NCBI RefSeq assembly: GCF_004784475.1
Contig: NZ_SRRT01000004.1
Coordinates: 1 to 64,000 of the forward strand
Direction: 5' to 3'
Source: Streptomyces bauhiniae
GTDB taxonomy: Bacteria; Actinomycetota; Actinomycetes; Streptomycetales; Streptomycetaceae
DNA length: 64,000 bases
The first letter of the stretch is position 1. Each line of letters begins with the position of its first letter. Position numbers and translations under genes: made by a program. Under the pieces are notes generated by a model. That model ran no database searches, was not told the DNA's origin, and saw only the letters and a program-made list of their open reading frames with translations. Shown piece by piece: positions 16,378 through 25,793 of this stretch.

Positions 16378-17349
16378 ATGACGTGGTTGATCACCGGCGG
16401 AGCCGGATACATCGGGGCCCACGTGGCGCGGGCCACGCACGGCGCCGGGGAGGACGTGGTCGTCCTGGACGACCTGTCGGCGGCGGTACCCGGGCGGCTG
16501 CCCGAGGGCATCCCGCTGGTCGAGGGCTCGACGCTGGACGGCGATCTGCTGAAGCGGGTGTTCGCCGAGCACGGGGTGACCGGTGTGGTGCATCTCGCGG
16601 CGCGCAAGCAGGTCGGGGAGTCGGTGGCGGAGCCCGTCCGCTACTACCGGGAGAACATCGGCGGTCTGGCGACCCTGCTGGACGCGATCGCGGACGCGGG
16701 CGTACGGCGGCTGGTCTTCTCCTCCTCGGCGGCCGTGTACGGCAACCCGGACGTGGACCTGATCACCGAGGACACCCCGTGCGCCCCGGTGAACCCCTAC
16801 GGCGAGACCAAGCTGGCCGGTGAGTGGCTGGTCCGCGCGGCCGGACAGGCGCACGGCATCTCCACGGTGTGCCTGCGCTACTTCAACGTGGCGGGCGCGG
16901 CCGCGCCGGAGCTGGCCGACACCGGGGTGTTCAACATCGTCCCGATGGTCTTCGACCGGCTGACCCGTGACGAGGCGCCCCGGATCTTCGGCGCCGACTA
17001 CCCGACGCCGGACGGCACCTGCGTCCGCGACTACATCCATGTCGCCGACCTCGCCGAGGCCCACCTCGCGGCGGCCCGGCGGCTCTCCGAGGACGCGCCG
17101 GCCGGTGATCTGACGCTGAACGTCGGGCGGGGCGAGGGGGTATCGGTGCGCGAGCTGATTACGCTGATCGGCGAGGTCACCGGGGACCGGCGGGAACCGG
17201 TGACCGAGGACCGGCGGCCGGGGGACGCGCCGCGCGCGGTGGCCTCCGCCGAGCGTGCGGCGGCCGAACTGGGCTGGCGGGCCCGGCTCGGGGTGCCGGA
17301 GATGGTCGCCTCTGCGTGGGCCGGCTGGCAGCACCACCGCGGCCTGTGA
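16378..17349 (+). CDS. galE: UDP-glucose 4-epimerase
   Basis: A 323-residue short-chain dehydrogenase/epimerase. NAD-binding TGGAGYIG is at residues 6-13, the SSSAAVYG segment at 115-122 provides the catalytic serine/threonine region, and the YxxxK pair is Y141/K145 (YGETK). It interconverts UDP-glucose and UDP-galactose and could feed the neighbouring glycosyltransferase. The frame is open further upstream, but the ATG at 16378 gives the proper N-terminus and follows a -10-like TAGGGT. Confidence 0.94.
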   Translation: MTWLITGGAGYIGAHVARATHGAGEDVVVLDDLSAAVPGRLPEGIPLVEGSTLDGDLLKRVFAEHGVTGVVHLAARKQVGESVAEPVRYYRENIGGLATLLDAIADAGVRRLVFSSSAAVYGNPDVDLITEDTPCAPVNPYGETKLAGEWLVRAAGQAHGISTVCLRYFNVAGAAAPELADTGVFNIVPMVFDRLTRDEAPRIFGADYPTPDGTCVRDYIHVADLAEAHLAAARRLSEDAPAGDLTLNVGRGEGVSVRELITLIGEVTGDRREPVTEDRRPGDAPRAVASAERAAAELGWRARLGVPEMVASAWAGWQHHRGL

Positions 17350-17362
17350 GGGCTGCTGTACG

Positions 17363-17397
17363 GCTCTGACCTGCGGATCGTTTCCGCAGGTCAGAGC
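17363..17397 (+). terminator. Perfect 15-bp hairpin terminator after galE
   Basis: Arms 17363-17377 and 17383-17397 pair perfectly around a 5-nt loop, 14 nt past the galE stop. There is no strong U tract. Confidence 0.85.
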
Positions 17398-17509
17398 ATA
17401 TGACAACGGTGTTCAGTGCCGCGTTGCCCGGGGGCCGCGAGCCGTAGTTCACTGTGAGCCGGTGCGTTCGTTTGCGAGCCGGCGCGCGGCGCTGAAGGGC
17501 GGTTCTCTC

Positions 17510-18451
17510 ATGGGGGCAGGGCACGACCACGGGCATGCGCACAGCCATGTGCCGCCCACGGGTACGGCCGCGGCCGCGTACCGGGGCAGGCTGCGCGCGG
17601 CGCTGGGCATCACGCTCACCATCATGGTGGTCGAGATCGTCGGCGGTCTGGTCGCGGACTCCCTGGCGCTGATCGCGGACGCGGCCCACATGGCGACCGA
17701 CGCGGTGGGCCTGATCATGGCGCTGCTGGCGATCCACTTCGCGGCCCGACCGCCGAGCACCCACCGCACCTTCGGCTTCGCCCGCGCCGAGATCCTGGCC
17801 GCGCTCGCCAACTGTGTGCTGCTGCTCGGGGTGGGCGGCTATGTGCTGGTGGAGGCGGTGGAGCGGTTCCTGCGGCCGGCCGAGACGCACGGCGGGCTGA
17901 TGGTGGTGTTCGGCGCGATCGGCCTGGTGGCCAACTCTGTGTCGCTCCTGCTGCTGATGCGCGGGCAGAAGGAGAGCCTCAATGTGCGCGGCGCCTTCCT
18001 GGAGGTCGCCGCGGACGCGCTGGGCTCGGTGGCGGTGATCGTCTCGGCCGCCGTGATCCTGGCCACCGGCTGGCAGGCCGCCGACCCGATCGCCTCGCTG
18101 CTCATCGGGCTGATGATCGTACCGAGGACGCTGCGGCTGCTGAGGGAGACGCTGGACGTGCTGCTGGAGGCGGCGCCGAAGGACGTCGACATGACCGAGG
18201 TGCGGGCACACATCCTGGCGCTGGACGGTGTGGAGGACGTACATGACCTCCACGCCTGGACGATCACCTCGGGCATGCCTGTGCTCTCCGCACATGTGGT
18301 GGTGAGTACGGATGTGCTGAACGCCATCGGCCACGAGAAGATGCTGCACGAGCTGCAGGGCTGTCTGGGCGACCACTTCGACGTGGAGCACTGCACCTTC
18401 CAGTTGGAACCGGGCGGGCACGCGGAGCACGAGGCGCGGCTCTGTCACTGA
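17510..18451 (+). CDS. Cation diffusion facilitator (zinc/cobalt efflux) family transporter
   Basis: A 313-residue CDF transporter with a histidine-rich head (HDHGHAHSH), six membrane segments and a cytoplasmic C-terminal domain. Metal-site motifs are visible as IADAAHMATDAVGL in TM2 and EVAADALGSVAVI in TM5. The C-terminal domain has DVHDLHAWTI and a terminal His/Cys cluster (GGHAEHEARLCH). It exports divalent metal ions in exchange for protons. The ATG at 17510 is preceded by a purine-rich GAAGGG. Unlike its neighbours it has no obvious pathway link. Confidence 0.93.
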   Translation: MGAGHDHGHAHSHVPPTGTAAAAYRGRLRAALGITLTIMVVEIVGGLVADSLALIADAAHMATDAVGLIMALLAIHFAARPPSTHRTFGFARAEILAALANCVLLLGVGGYVLVEAVERFLRPAETHGGLMVVFGAIGLVANSVSLLLLMRGQKESLNVRGAFLEVAADALGSVAVIVSAAVILATGWQAADPIASLLIGLMIVPRTLRLLRETLDVLLEAAPKDVDMTEVRAHILALDGVEDVHDLHAWTITSGMPVLSAHVVVSTDVLNAIGHEKMLHELQGCLGDHFDVEHCTFQLEPGGHAEHEARLCH

Positions 18452-18554
18452 GGTACTCGTACGGGTTCAGGACATGCGGACGTGCCGGGAAGTGCCGGGA
18501 GTGCCGGTTTCGTACGGCAGACTTGGGGTGCGAAGACCGACGCGAAGGATGGGT

Positions 18555-19148
18555 ATGCCGATCACACCAGCCACCGAGACGCAACTCTCGCCGAACGGCA
18601 CCGCGGAGCCGATCCTGCTGGAACTCGTGGACGAGAACGGCGTGACGACCGGCACCGCGGAGAAGCTGGCCGCCCATCAGCCGCCGGGGCAGCTCCACCG
18701 GGCGTTCTCGGTGTTCCTCTTCGACGAACGGGGGCGGATGCTGCTCCAGCAGCGGGCGCTCGGCAAGTACCACTCCCCCGGTGTCTGGTCCAACACCTGC
18801 TGTGGTCACCCCTATCCCGGTGAGGCGCCGTTCGCGGCGGCGGCCCGGCGTACCCACGAGGAGCTGGGGGTCTCGCCCTCGCTGCTGGCCCAGGCGGGCA
18901 CCGTGCGCTACAACCACCCGGACCCGGCGTCGGGCCTGGTGGAGCAGGAGTACAACCACCTCTTCGTCGGGCTGGTGCAGCAGACGCTCGCGCCGGACCC
19001 GGAGGAGGTCGGCGGGACCGCCTTCGTGACGGCGGCCGAGCTGGCGGAGCGGCACGCGCGGGAGCCGTTCTCCGCGTGGTTCATGACGGTGCTGGACGCG
19101 GCGCGTCCGGCGATCAAGGAGCTGACGGGGTCGGCCGCGGGCTGGTAG
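18555..19148 (+). CDS. idi: Isopentenyl diphosphate delta-isomerase type I
   Basis: A 197-residue Nudix-fold isomerase that interconverts IPP and DMAPP. The catalytic cysteine lies in NTCCGHP (C83), and the second catalytic residue is the glutamate in EQEYNHLF (E132). The Nudix-like AARRTHEELG segment is present. The start at 18555 has GAAGGA 5 nt upstream; an in-frame ATG two codons earlier (18549) is possible. Its location near the hopanoid operon and ispG suggests isoprenoid supply. Confidence 0.95.
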   Translation: MPITPATETQLSPNGTAEPILLELVDENGVTTGTAEKLAAHQPPGQLHRAFSVFLFDERGRMLLQQRALGKYHSPGVWSNTCCGHPYPGEAPFAAAARRTHEELGVSPSLLAQAGTVRYNHPDPASGLVEQEYNHLFVGLVQQTLAPDPEEVGGTAFVTAAELAERHAREPFSAWFMTVLDAARPAIKELTGSAAGW

Positions 19149-19161
19149 GCCCGCGGGACCC

Positions 19162-19656
19162 TCATCTGGACAGCGCGGGTTTGAGCGGCAGGGCGGCCCA
19201 GATCACCTTGCCGCCGCTCGCCGTGTGTTCCACGTCGACCGCGCCGCCCGCCTCGCGCGCCACCTCGCGCACCAGCAGCAGGCCCCGGCCGCCGGTCTGG
19301 CCGTGGTCGGCCTCCAGCGCGGTCGGGCGGTAGGGGTGGTTGTCCTCCACCGAGACCCGGACCCACTCGGCGCCGACGGCCACCTCGACCCCGAGCATCG
19401 GGGAGAGCAGCGCGGCGTGCTTGACCGCGTTCGTGACCAGCTCGGAGACGATCAGCAGCAGCCCGTCCACCACTTCGTCCGCGACCGGTACGCCCTGGCG
19501 CAGCAGCAGATCCCGTACGGCGTGCCGCGCCTGCGGGACCGAGGCGTCCACGGCGGGGGCGGTGAACCGCCACACTCCTTCGTACGGCAGGGGTTCGGGC
19601 GGGCGCTCGGCGCCCTCCGCGGGGCGCGGCACACCCCCGCGCCCGTGGTTGTCCAT
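19162..19656 (-). CDS. RsbW-like ATP-binding protein (HATPase_c, anti-sigma/regulatory type)
   Basis: A 164-residue histidine-kinase-like ATPase domain without a kinase module, of the large Streptomyces family related to RsbW/SpoIIAB anti-sigma factors. N-box is SELVTNAVKHA; the G-boxes are visible as VEDNHPYRP and TGGRGLLLVREVA. The N-terminal ~30 residues are Gly/Pro-rich. Start 19656 (MDNHGRGG) was chosen because the domain begins soon after; the open frame continues to 19770 but reads through low-conservation sequence. No partner sigma factor is nearby. Confidence 0.85.
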   Translation of the reverse strand: MDNHGRGGVPRPAEGAERPPEPLPYEGVWRFTAPAVDASVPQARHAVRDLLLRQGVPVADEVVDGLLLIVSELVTNAVKHAALLSPMLGVEVAVGAEWVRVSVEDNHPYRPTALEADHGQTGGRGLLLVREVAREAGGAVDVEHTASGGKVIWAALPLKPALSR

Positions 19657-19878
19657 CGTCCGGTCGCCACCCTCGCGCTCGATTGTCACCACACGTCGAG
19701 TGTTGGTAACGCCGGGGTCCGCACCGGAGGACTGAACACAAGTCAGCGGGTATCGAACGGTTCCGACCACATCCGTACGGTGCGGTCGCGCCGGTGACCA
19801 TATCTGTCGCCCCGGCGTCCGGTTCGAGAACTATTCAGGTTGTACGGGTTCGTGAGGTCTGTACGGGGCTCCGGAGCC
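19657..19878. other. 222-bp intergenic region
   Basis: Lies between the anti-sigma-like gene start and the HdeD-like gene stop, both on the minus strand. Comparatively AT-rich for this genome around 19800-19860. It probably holds the promoter of the anti-sigma-like gene. No convincing -35/-10 pair was identified. Confidence 0.4.
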
Positions 19879-20463
19879 TCAGACGGTGCTGCCGTCACCC
19901 ATCATGCCGACCACCCGGCGCCCCCCGTATCCGGCGGCGATCAGGCCGAGGCCGTCGAAGAGCAGGGAGAGCGAGAAGAAGCAGCCGATGACGTACTGGC
20001 TGCTGCCCGGCCAGCTCACCAGCACCAGGATGCCGAGCAGCAGGTCGAAGGCGCCGAGCAGCAGGGTCCAGCCGAACTGCGGGCCGCGCACGATCAGGCT
20101 GCCGGCCAGCCGGAACAGGCCCGCCGCGAGGAACAGCAGCGCGGCGAACATGGTCAGGGCGTCGGCGGCCGCGTGCGGCATCCGGATGACGACGATCCCG
20201 GCGGCGATGTTCAGCGCGGCCACGATGACGCCGAGCCAGAAGAAGTTGGTGCCGCGCGCCTGCACCGCGTGCAGCAGGCCGACGATGCCGCCGATCAGCA
20301 GCAGCCAGCCGAAGAGGATCATCGAGGTCAGGGTGGCCGCCGCGGTGTAGATGAGGCCGACGATCCCGGCGATCACCAGGATCACCCCGAGCACCGCGAG
20401 CCAGCTAAAGCTCCGGCTCAGACCCTTCGCGCCCTTGGTACCGGTTTTGCCGGATCTGGCCAT
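19879..20463 (-). CDS. HdeD-like DUF308 membrane protein
   Basis: A 194-residue protein with six hydrophobic helices in three pairs, the pattern of HdeD/DUF308 proteins associated with acid or stress tolerance. Examples are LAVLGVILVIAGIVGLIY and ILFGWLLLIGGIVGLLHAV. The N-terminus is basic (MARSGKTGTKGAKG). ATG start at 20463. Actual function in Streptomyces is not established. Confidence 0.87.
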   Translation of the reverse strand: MARSGKTGTKGAKGLSRSFSWLAVLGVILVIAGIVGLIYTAAATLTSMILFGWLLLIGGIVGLLHAVQARGTNFFWLGVIVAALNIAAGIVVIRMPHAAADALTMFAALLFLAAGLFRLAGSLIVRGPQFGWTLLLGAFDLLLGILVLVSWPGSSQYVIGCFFSLSLLFDGLGLIAAGYGGRRVVGMMGDGSTV

Positions 20464-20573
20464 CGCCGCCTCCTTGATCGCCCCTGTTTGCTGTTCTTCT
20501 CTCCTTTTGTCCCTCGGGTGGTGCGAGCTAACTCACCCGGCCGTGGCGGGCGTCCGCGGATAGCATCCGCCGC

Positions 20574-21329
20574 ATGGAGCCCGAGCTGTCGCACGCCGTC
20601 GCCGACCGCGTCGCCACCGTCGTCATCCGCAACCCGGCCAAGCGCAACGCCATGACGGCCGCGATGTGGCGGGCGCTGCCCCCGCTGCTGGCGGAGCTGG
20701 CCGCCGATCCGGAGGTGCGCGCGCTGGTGCTCACCGGGGAGGGCGGGACCTTCTGCGCGGGCGCGGACATCTCCACGCTGCGGGGTTCGCCCGCCGAGGC
20801 GCAGGGTCTCGCGGTGGCCGCCGAGGAGGCGCTGGCCGCGTTCCCCAAGCCGACGCTCGCCGCGGTCAAGGGCCACTGCGTGGGCGGCGGGGCCCAGCTC
20901 GCGGCCGCCTGCGACCTCCGGCTGGCGGAGGAGGGCGCGCTGTTCGGCGTGACCCCGGCGCGGCTCGGCATCGTCTACCCCGCCTCCTCCACCCGCCGCC
21001 TGGTCTCCCTGGTCGGCCCGGCCACCGCCAAGTACCTCCTCTTCTCGGCCGAGCTGATCGGCACCGACCGCGCCCTGCGCACCGGCCTGGTGGACGAGGT
21101 GCTCCCGGCGGGCGAGCTGGACAAGCGCATCGCCGCCCTCACCGCCACCCTCGCCACCCGCTCCCTCCTCACCCAGGCCGCCGCCAAGGACTACGCCGAC
21201 GGCCGCACCGACCGCGACACCCACTGGACCACCCAGACCCTCGCCTCCCCCGACACCGAGGAAGGCGTGACCGCCTTCCTGGAACGCCGCGAACCCCGCT
21301 TCACCTGGAGCGTGCCTACGTCAGGATGA
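20574..21329 (+). CDS. Enoyl-CoA hydratase/isomerase family protein
   Basis: A 251-residue crotonase-fold protein. The oxyanion-hole segments are GTFCAGADIS and HCVGGGAQLA, and the NPAKRNAM segment is near the start. It likely hydrates or isomerises a 2-enoyl-CoA; substrate unknown. TAGCAT at 20561-20566 lies 7 nt before the ATG with no Shine-Dalgarno, suggesting a leaderless mRNA. Its 3' end overlaps the convergent DJ-1 gene by 14 bp. Confidence 0.9.
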   Translation: MEPELSHAVADRVATVVIRNPAKRNAMTAAMWRALPPLLAELAADPEVRALVLTGEGGTFCAGADISTLRGSPAEAQGLAVAAEEALAAFPKPTLAAVKGHCVGGGAQLAAACDLRLAEEGALFGVTPARLGIVYPASSTRRLVSLVGPATAKYLLFSAELIGTDRALRTGLVDEVLPAGELDKRIAALTATLATRSLLTQAAAKDYADGRTDRDTHWTTQTLASPDTEEGVTAFLERREPRFTWSVPTSG

Positions 21330-21951
21330 ACCGGCTGCGCTCGCGCAGGGCGTCGACCAGATGGGCGGGTGCCTTGTCCGGCGAACCGGCGTCGTAGGGC
21401 GGCCTCGGGTCGTACTCGTGGCCGAGCTGGATGGCCTGGGCGTACTCGTCGCCCGCGAGCCGGCCGAGCAGGGTGAGGCCCATGTCGATCCCGGCGGAGA
21501 CCCCGGCGGCCGTGACGTACTTGCCGTCGGTCACCACGCGCTCTTTCACGGGTTCGGCGCCGAACCGCTTCAGTTGGTCGACGGCCAGCCAGTGCGAGGT
21601 GGCGCGGCGGCCGTCCAGCAGTCCGGCGACGCCCAGCAGCAGCGAGCCGGTGCACACGGAGGTGGTCCAGGTGGTGGTCGCGTCGGCCTCGCGCAGCCAG
21701 TCGAGCAGCGGGCCGTGCTCCATCAGCGCGCTCTGACCGGGCCCGCCCGGCACCACCAGCACATCGGGGCTGCTCACCTCGGCCAGCGACCGGTCGGCGA
21801 CCAGGGCGAGCCTGCCGGTGTCGGTGCGTACGGGCCCGGTCTGCTCGGCGACGAAGACGGTCTCCGCCTCCGGTGTGCGGGCCAGCATCTCGTACGGTCC
21901 GACCGCGTCCAGGGCGGTGAAACGGTCGTAGAGGACGATGGCGATCTGCAT
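21316..21951 (-). CDS. DJ-1/PfpI family protein
   Basis: A 211-residue single-domain DJ-1/PfpI protein (class I glutamine amidotransferase-like). The nucleophile elbow is SVCTGSLLL with its cysteine, and VVPGGPGQSAL provides the upstream loop. Related proteins include isocyanide hydratases and uncharacterised stress proteins. It follows the GlxA-type regulator on the same strand with a 28-nt gap, so the two are probably co-transcribed. Substrate unknown. Confidence 0.87.
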   Translation of the reverse strand: MQIAIVLYDRFTALDAVGPYEMLARTPEAETVFVAEQTGPVRTDTGRLALVADRSLAEVSSPDVLVVPGGPGQSALMEHGPLLDWLREADATTTWTTSVCTGSLLLGVAGLLDGRRATSHWLAVDQLKRFGAEPVKERVVTDGKYVTAAGVSAGIDMGLTLLGRLAGDEYAQAIQLGHEYDPRPPYDAGSPDKAPAHLVDALRERSRFILT

Positions 21952-21979
21952 GGCGGTCCTTTCGGCGGTGGGCGGAAGG

Positions 21980-22945
21980 TCAGCGCGGGAGTACGGGGTG
22001 GAAGCGGCGGCGGTACTCCGCCGGTGCGGTACCGAGCGCCTTGAGGAAGGCGCGGCGCATGGCCTCGGGGGTGCCGTAGCCGCTCGCGCGGGCGACCTCC
22101 TCGACCGAGGCGGAGGTGTCCTCCAGCACTCTGCGGGCGTGCTCCAGCCGGACCCTGTCGACATAGCGGCCCGGTGTGGTGCCGGTCTCGGCGGTGAAGG
22201 CGCGGGCGAAGTGGCGCGGGGAGAGCCGGGCGCGGACGGCGAGGGCGTCGACGGAGAGGTCGGCGTCCGGGTGCTCGGTGATCCAGCGCTGCACCTCCCG
22301 CAGCGGCTCGCGGGAGGCGGTCTGCGCGGCGAGCTGGGCGCTGAACTGCGCCTGGTTGCCGGGTCGGCGCAGAAAGACCACGAGGTGGCGCGCGACCGTG
22401 AGCGCGGTCTCCCGGTCCAGGTCCTCCTCCACCAGGGCCAGCGCCAGGTCGATGCCGGAGGTGACGCCCGCGGAGGTGGCCACATGTGCGTCGCGCACAT
22501 AGATCGGCTCGGGCTCCACCGTGACGGCCGGGTGCTCGCGGGCCAGCCGGTCGCAGTACGCCCAGTGCGTGGTGGCGCGGCGGCCGTCGAGCAGTCCGGC
22601 GGCGGCGAGCAGGAGGGCGCCGGTGCATACGGAGACCAGGCGCGCCACCCCGGGCCCGCGGGCACGCAGCCACTCCACGAGCGCCGGGTCCGGGCGGCGG
22701 GTGCCCTCACCGCCGGGGACCAGCAGGGTGTGCGGGTCGGGTGCGGCACCGAGCGCCAGATCGGGTACGAGGGTCAGGCCGCTGGAGGTGCGCACCGGAC
22801 GCCCGTCCAGGGAGGCGGTGCGCATCCGGTAGCTGCCCGGCGCGAGCCGCTCGGCGCCGGTGAAGACCTCCAGCGGGCCGGTGACGTCGAGGCTCTGCAC
22901 GTGGTCGAAAAGGACGAGGAGCACGGTGCGCGGGGGCTGCGGCAT
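21980..22945 (-). CDS. GlxA-type transcriptional regulator (DJ-1-like domain + AraC helix-turn-helix)
   Basis: A 321-residue regulator. Residues 1-~190 are a DJ-1/PfpI-like domain (LLVPGGEG, VSVCTGALLLAAAGLLDG). The C-terminal ~100 residues are an AraC DNA-binding domain (LSPRHFARAF, RLEHARRVLEDT, YGTPEAMRRAF). It probably senses a small molecule and controls the downstream DJ-1 gene. The frame is open far upstream; ATG 22945 (MPQPPRTV) is the domain start. Confidence 0.9.
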   Translation of the reverse strand: MPQPPRTVLLVLFDHVQSLDVTGPLEVFTGAERLAPGSYRMRTASLDGRPVRTSSGLTLVPDLALGAAPDPHTLLVPGGEGTRRPDPALVEWLRARGPGVARLVSVCTGALLLAAAGLLDGRRATTHWAYCDRLAREHPAVTVEPEPIYVRDAHVATSAGVTSGIDLALALVEEDLDRETALTVARHLVVFLRRPGNQAQFSAQLAAQTASREPLREVQRWITEHPDADLSVDALAVRARLSPRHFARAFTAETGTTPGRYVDRVRLEHARRVLEDTSASVEEVARASGYGTPEAMRRAFLKALGTAPAEYRRRFHPVLPR

Positions 22946-23110
22946 ACCGCCAATTCTTCGGTCGCCCGCGCGGTGGCCGCAATGACGGATGACCCACCTT
23001 TCCTGCCATCGGGCACCGGAAGATCGGCCGGACGCATCCGGCGTGCGGGAACGGCTGCGGGGTACCCGGTGCGGACCGGGCAACCCCGCCGGGTGGATTG
23101 GAGTTCTCTC

Positions 23111-23230
23111 ATGTTCCGTGCCATCGCCGATGTGCTGCGTCAGATAGGCGGGGCCATCGCCACTGTCGTGACCCTGCCGTTCCGGGCGCTCGCCCGGCTG
23201 TTCGGCGGGGCCTCCAGCGGCCGGGCCTGA
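23111..23230 (+). CDS. 39-aa small hydrophobic protein with LPFR motif
   Basis: A short ORF with GGAG about 8 nt before the ATG. The product begins MFRAIADVLRQIGGAIATVV and continues TLPFRALARLFGGAS to a GRA end. It forms one amphipathic or hydrophobic helix followed by an LPFR turn and a basic segment. I recall small proteins of this type being named for the LPFR motif in Streptomyces annotation, but could not verify it. Function unknown; membrane association is likely. It sits alone between the divergent GlxA regulator and tex. Confidence 0.7.
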   Translation: MFRAIADVLRQIGGAIATVVTLPFRALARLFGGASSGRA

Positions 23231-23323
23231 CGCGGGGCGCGCGGTGCGCCCTGTCGTACGCATCCCCGTGCCACCTGCCACAATTGCCGCGCAACGGTAA
23301 GCATCAGAAGGCGGTACGGGATC

Positions 23324-25744
23324 GTGACGACACCCCTCACAGGGTCCATCGAAAGCAGGATCGCCGGGGAACTCGGCGTACGGGAGCGGCAGGTGAAGGC
23401 CGCCGTCGAGCTGCTGGACGGCGGTTCGACGGTGCCCTTCATCGCCCGCTACCGCAAGGAGGCGACCGAACTCCTGGACGACGCGCAGTTGCGCACCATC
23501 GAGGAGCGGCTGCGGTATCTGCGCGAGCTGGAGGAGCGCCGGAGCGCGATCCTGGAGTCGGTGCGCGAGCAGGGCAAGCTCACCGACGAGCTGGAGCAGC
23601 GCATCCGGGGCGCCGAGACCAAGGCGCGTCTGGAGGACATCTACCTCCCGTACAAGCCGAAGCGGCGCACCAAGGCGCAGATCGCGCGGGAGGCCGGTCT
23701 CGAGCCGCTGGCCGAGGGGCTGTTGAGCGACCCGTCGGTGGAACCGGCGGCCGCCGCGGCCGCGTTCGTGGACGCCGGCAAGGGTGTCGCGGACGCGCAG
23801 GCCGCGCTGGACGGCGCGCGGGCGATCCTGACGGAGCGGTTCTCCGAGGACGCCGACCTGATCGGTGAGCTGCGCGAGCGGATGTGGACGCGCGGCCGGC
23901 TGGCCGCCAAGGTGCGGGACGGCAAGGAGGAGGCGGGCGCCAAGTTCGCCGACTACTTCGACTTCACCGAGCCGTTCACCGCGCTCCCCTCGCACCGGAT
24001 TCTGGCGATGCTGCGCGGCGAGAAGGAGGAGGTTCTCGACCTCGTCCTGGAGCCCGAGGAGCCGACGGAAGGCAGGTCCTCGTACGAGGGCATCATCGCC
24101 AGCCGGTTCGGGATCGCGGACCGGGGCCGTCCCGGTGACAAGTGGCTCGGCGACACGGTCCGTTGGGCCTGGCGCACCCGCGTGCTGGTGCACCTCGGCA
24201 TCGACCTCCGGCTGCGGCTGCGTACCGCCGCCGAGGACGAGGCGGTGGACGTGTTCGCCGCCAACCTGCGCGACCTGCTGCTGGCCGCCCCGGCCGGCAC
24301 CCGCGCCACGCTGGGCCTGGACCCCGGTTTCCGTACCGGGGTGAAGGTGGCCGTGGTCGACGCGACCGGCAAGGCCGTCGCCACCGATGTGATCTACCCG
24401 CACGTGCCCGCCAACAAGTGGGACGAGGCGATCGCCAAGCTGGCCCGGCTGGCCAAGGAGCACTCGGTCGACCTGGTCGCCATCGGCAACGGCACCGCCT
24501 CCCGCGAGACGGACAAGCTGGCGACCGAACTCATCGCCAGGCACCCGGAGTTGAACCTCACCAAGGTGATGGTGTCCGAGGCCGGCGCTTCGGTGTACTC
24601 GGCGTCGGAGTACGCCTCCCGTGAACTGCCCGGCATGGACGTGTCGTTGCGCGGCGCGGTCTCCATCGCCCGGCGTCTGCAGGACCCGCTGGCCGAGCTG
24701 GTGAAGATCGACCCGAAGTCGATCGGCGTCGGCCAGTACCAGCACGACCTCTCCGAGGTGAAGCTGTCCCGCTCGCTGGACGCGGTGGTCGAGGACTGTG
24801 TGAACGGCGTCGGTGTGGACGTCAACACCGCGTCCGTACCGCTGCTTTCACGGGTCTCCGGCATCTCCGCCACGCTGGCCGAGAACATCGTGACGCACCG
24901 CGACGAGAACGGCCCGTTCACCTCGCGCGCACAGCTCAAGAAGGTGTCCCGGCTGGGCCCGAAGGCGTACGAGCAGTGCGCGGGCTTCCTGCGCATCCGG
25001 GGCGGCAGCGACCCGCTGGACTCCTCCAGCGTGCACCCGGAGGCATACCCGGTGGTGCGGCGGATGGTGAAGACGACGGGGCAGGAGGTGGCCTCACTGG
25101 TCGGCAACACCGGTGTGCTGCGCTCGCTGCGGGCCGCCGACTTCGTGGACGACACCTTCGGTCTGCCGACCGTGTCCGACATCCTGAAGGAGCTGGAGAA
25201 GCCGGGGCGCGACCCGCGTCCGGCGTTCAAGACGGCCACCTTCAAGGAGGGCGTGGAGAAGATCTCCGACCTGTCCGCCGGGATGGTGCTGGAGGGCGTG
25301 GTGACGAACGTGGCCGCCTTCGGCGCGTTCGTGGACATCGGCGTCCACCAGGACGGTCTGGTCCATGTGTCCGCGATGTCGAAGACGTTCGTCAAGGACC
25401 CTCGGGACGTCGCCAAGCCGGGTGACATCGTCAAGGTGAAGGTCCTGGACGTGGACATCCCGCGCAAGCGGATCGCGCTGACGCTGCGGCTGGACGACGA
25501 GGCGGCCCCGCAGGAGCGCGGCGGCGCGCGTCCGCCCAAGCAGCGTCAGGGCCAGGGCGGCGGCGGCCAGGGCGGTCAGGGCCGGCGCCAGGGCGGTGGC
25601 CAAGGTGGTCAGGGTGGTCAGGGCCGTGGGAACGGCGGCGGCAAGGACCGGGGCGGCCGTCCCGCCCCCGCGCCGGCCAACAGCGCCATGGCGGACGCCC
25701 TGCGCCGCGCCGGTCTGGTCGACCCGAACAAGGGCCGCCGCTGA
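23324..25744 (+). CDS. tex: Tex family S1 RNA-binding transcription accessory protein
   Basis: An 806-residue Tex (YhgF) protein: helical N-terminal domain, RNase-H-like YqgF domain ([18 protein letters not shown]), helix-hairpin-helix region ([20 protein letters not shown]) and a C-terminal S1 domain ([20 protein letters not shown]). After the S1 domain there is a Gly/Gln/Arg-rich tail of about 60 residues with repeated GGQGGQG units, probably disordered and RNA-binding. Tex proteins bind nucleic acid and affect transcription; the precise bacterial role is debated. GTG start at 23324. Confidence 0.95.
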   Translation: MTTPLTGSIESRIAGELGVRERQVKAAVELLDGGSTVPFIARYRKEATELLDDAQLRTIEERLRYLRELEERRSAILESVREQGKLTDELEQRIRGAETKARLEDIYLPYKPKRRTKAQIAREAGLEPLAEGLLSDPSVEPAAAAAAFVDAGKGVADAQAALDGARAILTERFSEDADLIGELRERMWTRGRLAAKVRDGKEEAGAKFADYFDFTEPFTALPSHRILAMLRGEKEEVLDLVLEPEEPTEGRSSYEGIIASRFGIADRGRPGDKWLGDTVRWAWRTRVLVHLGIDLRLRLRTAAEDEAVDVFAANLRDLLLAAPAGTRATLGLDPGFRTGVKVAVVDATGKAVATDVIYPHVPANKWDEAIAKLARLAKEHSVDLVAIGNGTASRETDKLATELIARHPELNLTKVMVSEAGASVYSASEYASRELPGMDVSLRGAVSIARRLQDPLAELVKIDPKSIGVGQYQHDLSEVKLSRSLDAVVEDCVNGVGVDVNTASVPLLSRVSGISATLAENIVTHRDENGPFTSRAQLKKVSRLGPKAYEQCAGFLRIRGGSDPLDSSSVHPEAYPVVRRMVKTTGQEVASLVGNTGVLRSLRAADFVDDTFGLPTVSDILKELEKPGRDPRPAFKTATFKEGVEKISDLSAGMVLEGVVTNVAAFGAFVDIGVHQDGLVHVSAMSKTFVKDPRDVAKPGDIVKVKVLDVDIPRKRIALTLRLDDEAAPQERGGARPPKQRQGQGGGGQGGQGRRQGGGQGGQGGQGRGNGGGKDRGGRPAPAPANSAMADALRRAGLVDPNKGRR

Positions 25745-25750
25745 CCCCCG

Positions 25751-25792
25751 CCCCGCCCCCGGCCCGGCCTCGACACCGGGCCGGGGGCGGGG
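25751..25792. terminator. 17-bp perfect hairpin between tex and the convergent ABC-F gene
   Basis: Arms 25751-25767 and 25776-25792, all G/C, perfect pairing, 8-nt loop. It sits between two convergent stops and can serve both genes. Confidence 0.9.
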
Positions 25793-25793
25793 T

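Noticed and set aside
18483..18510. Three near-copies of GTGCCGGGA before idi
   Set aside because: Short, imperfect, GC-rich repeat without symmetry; not enough to call a regulatory site.
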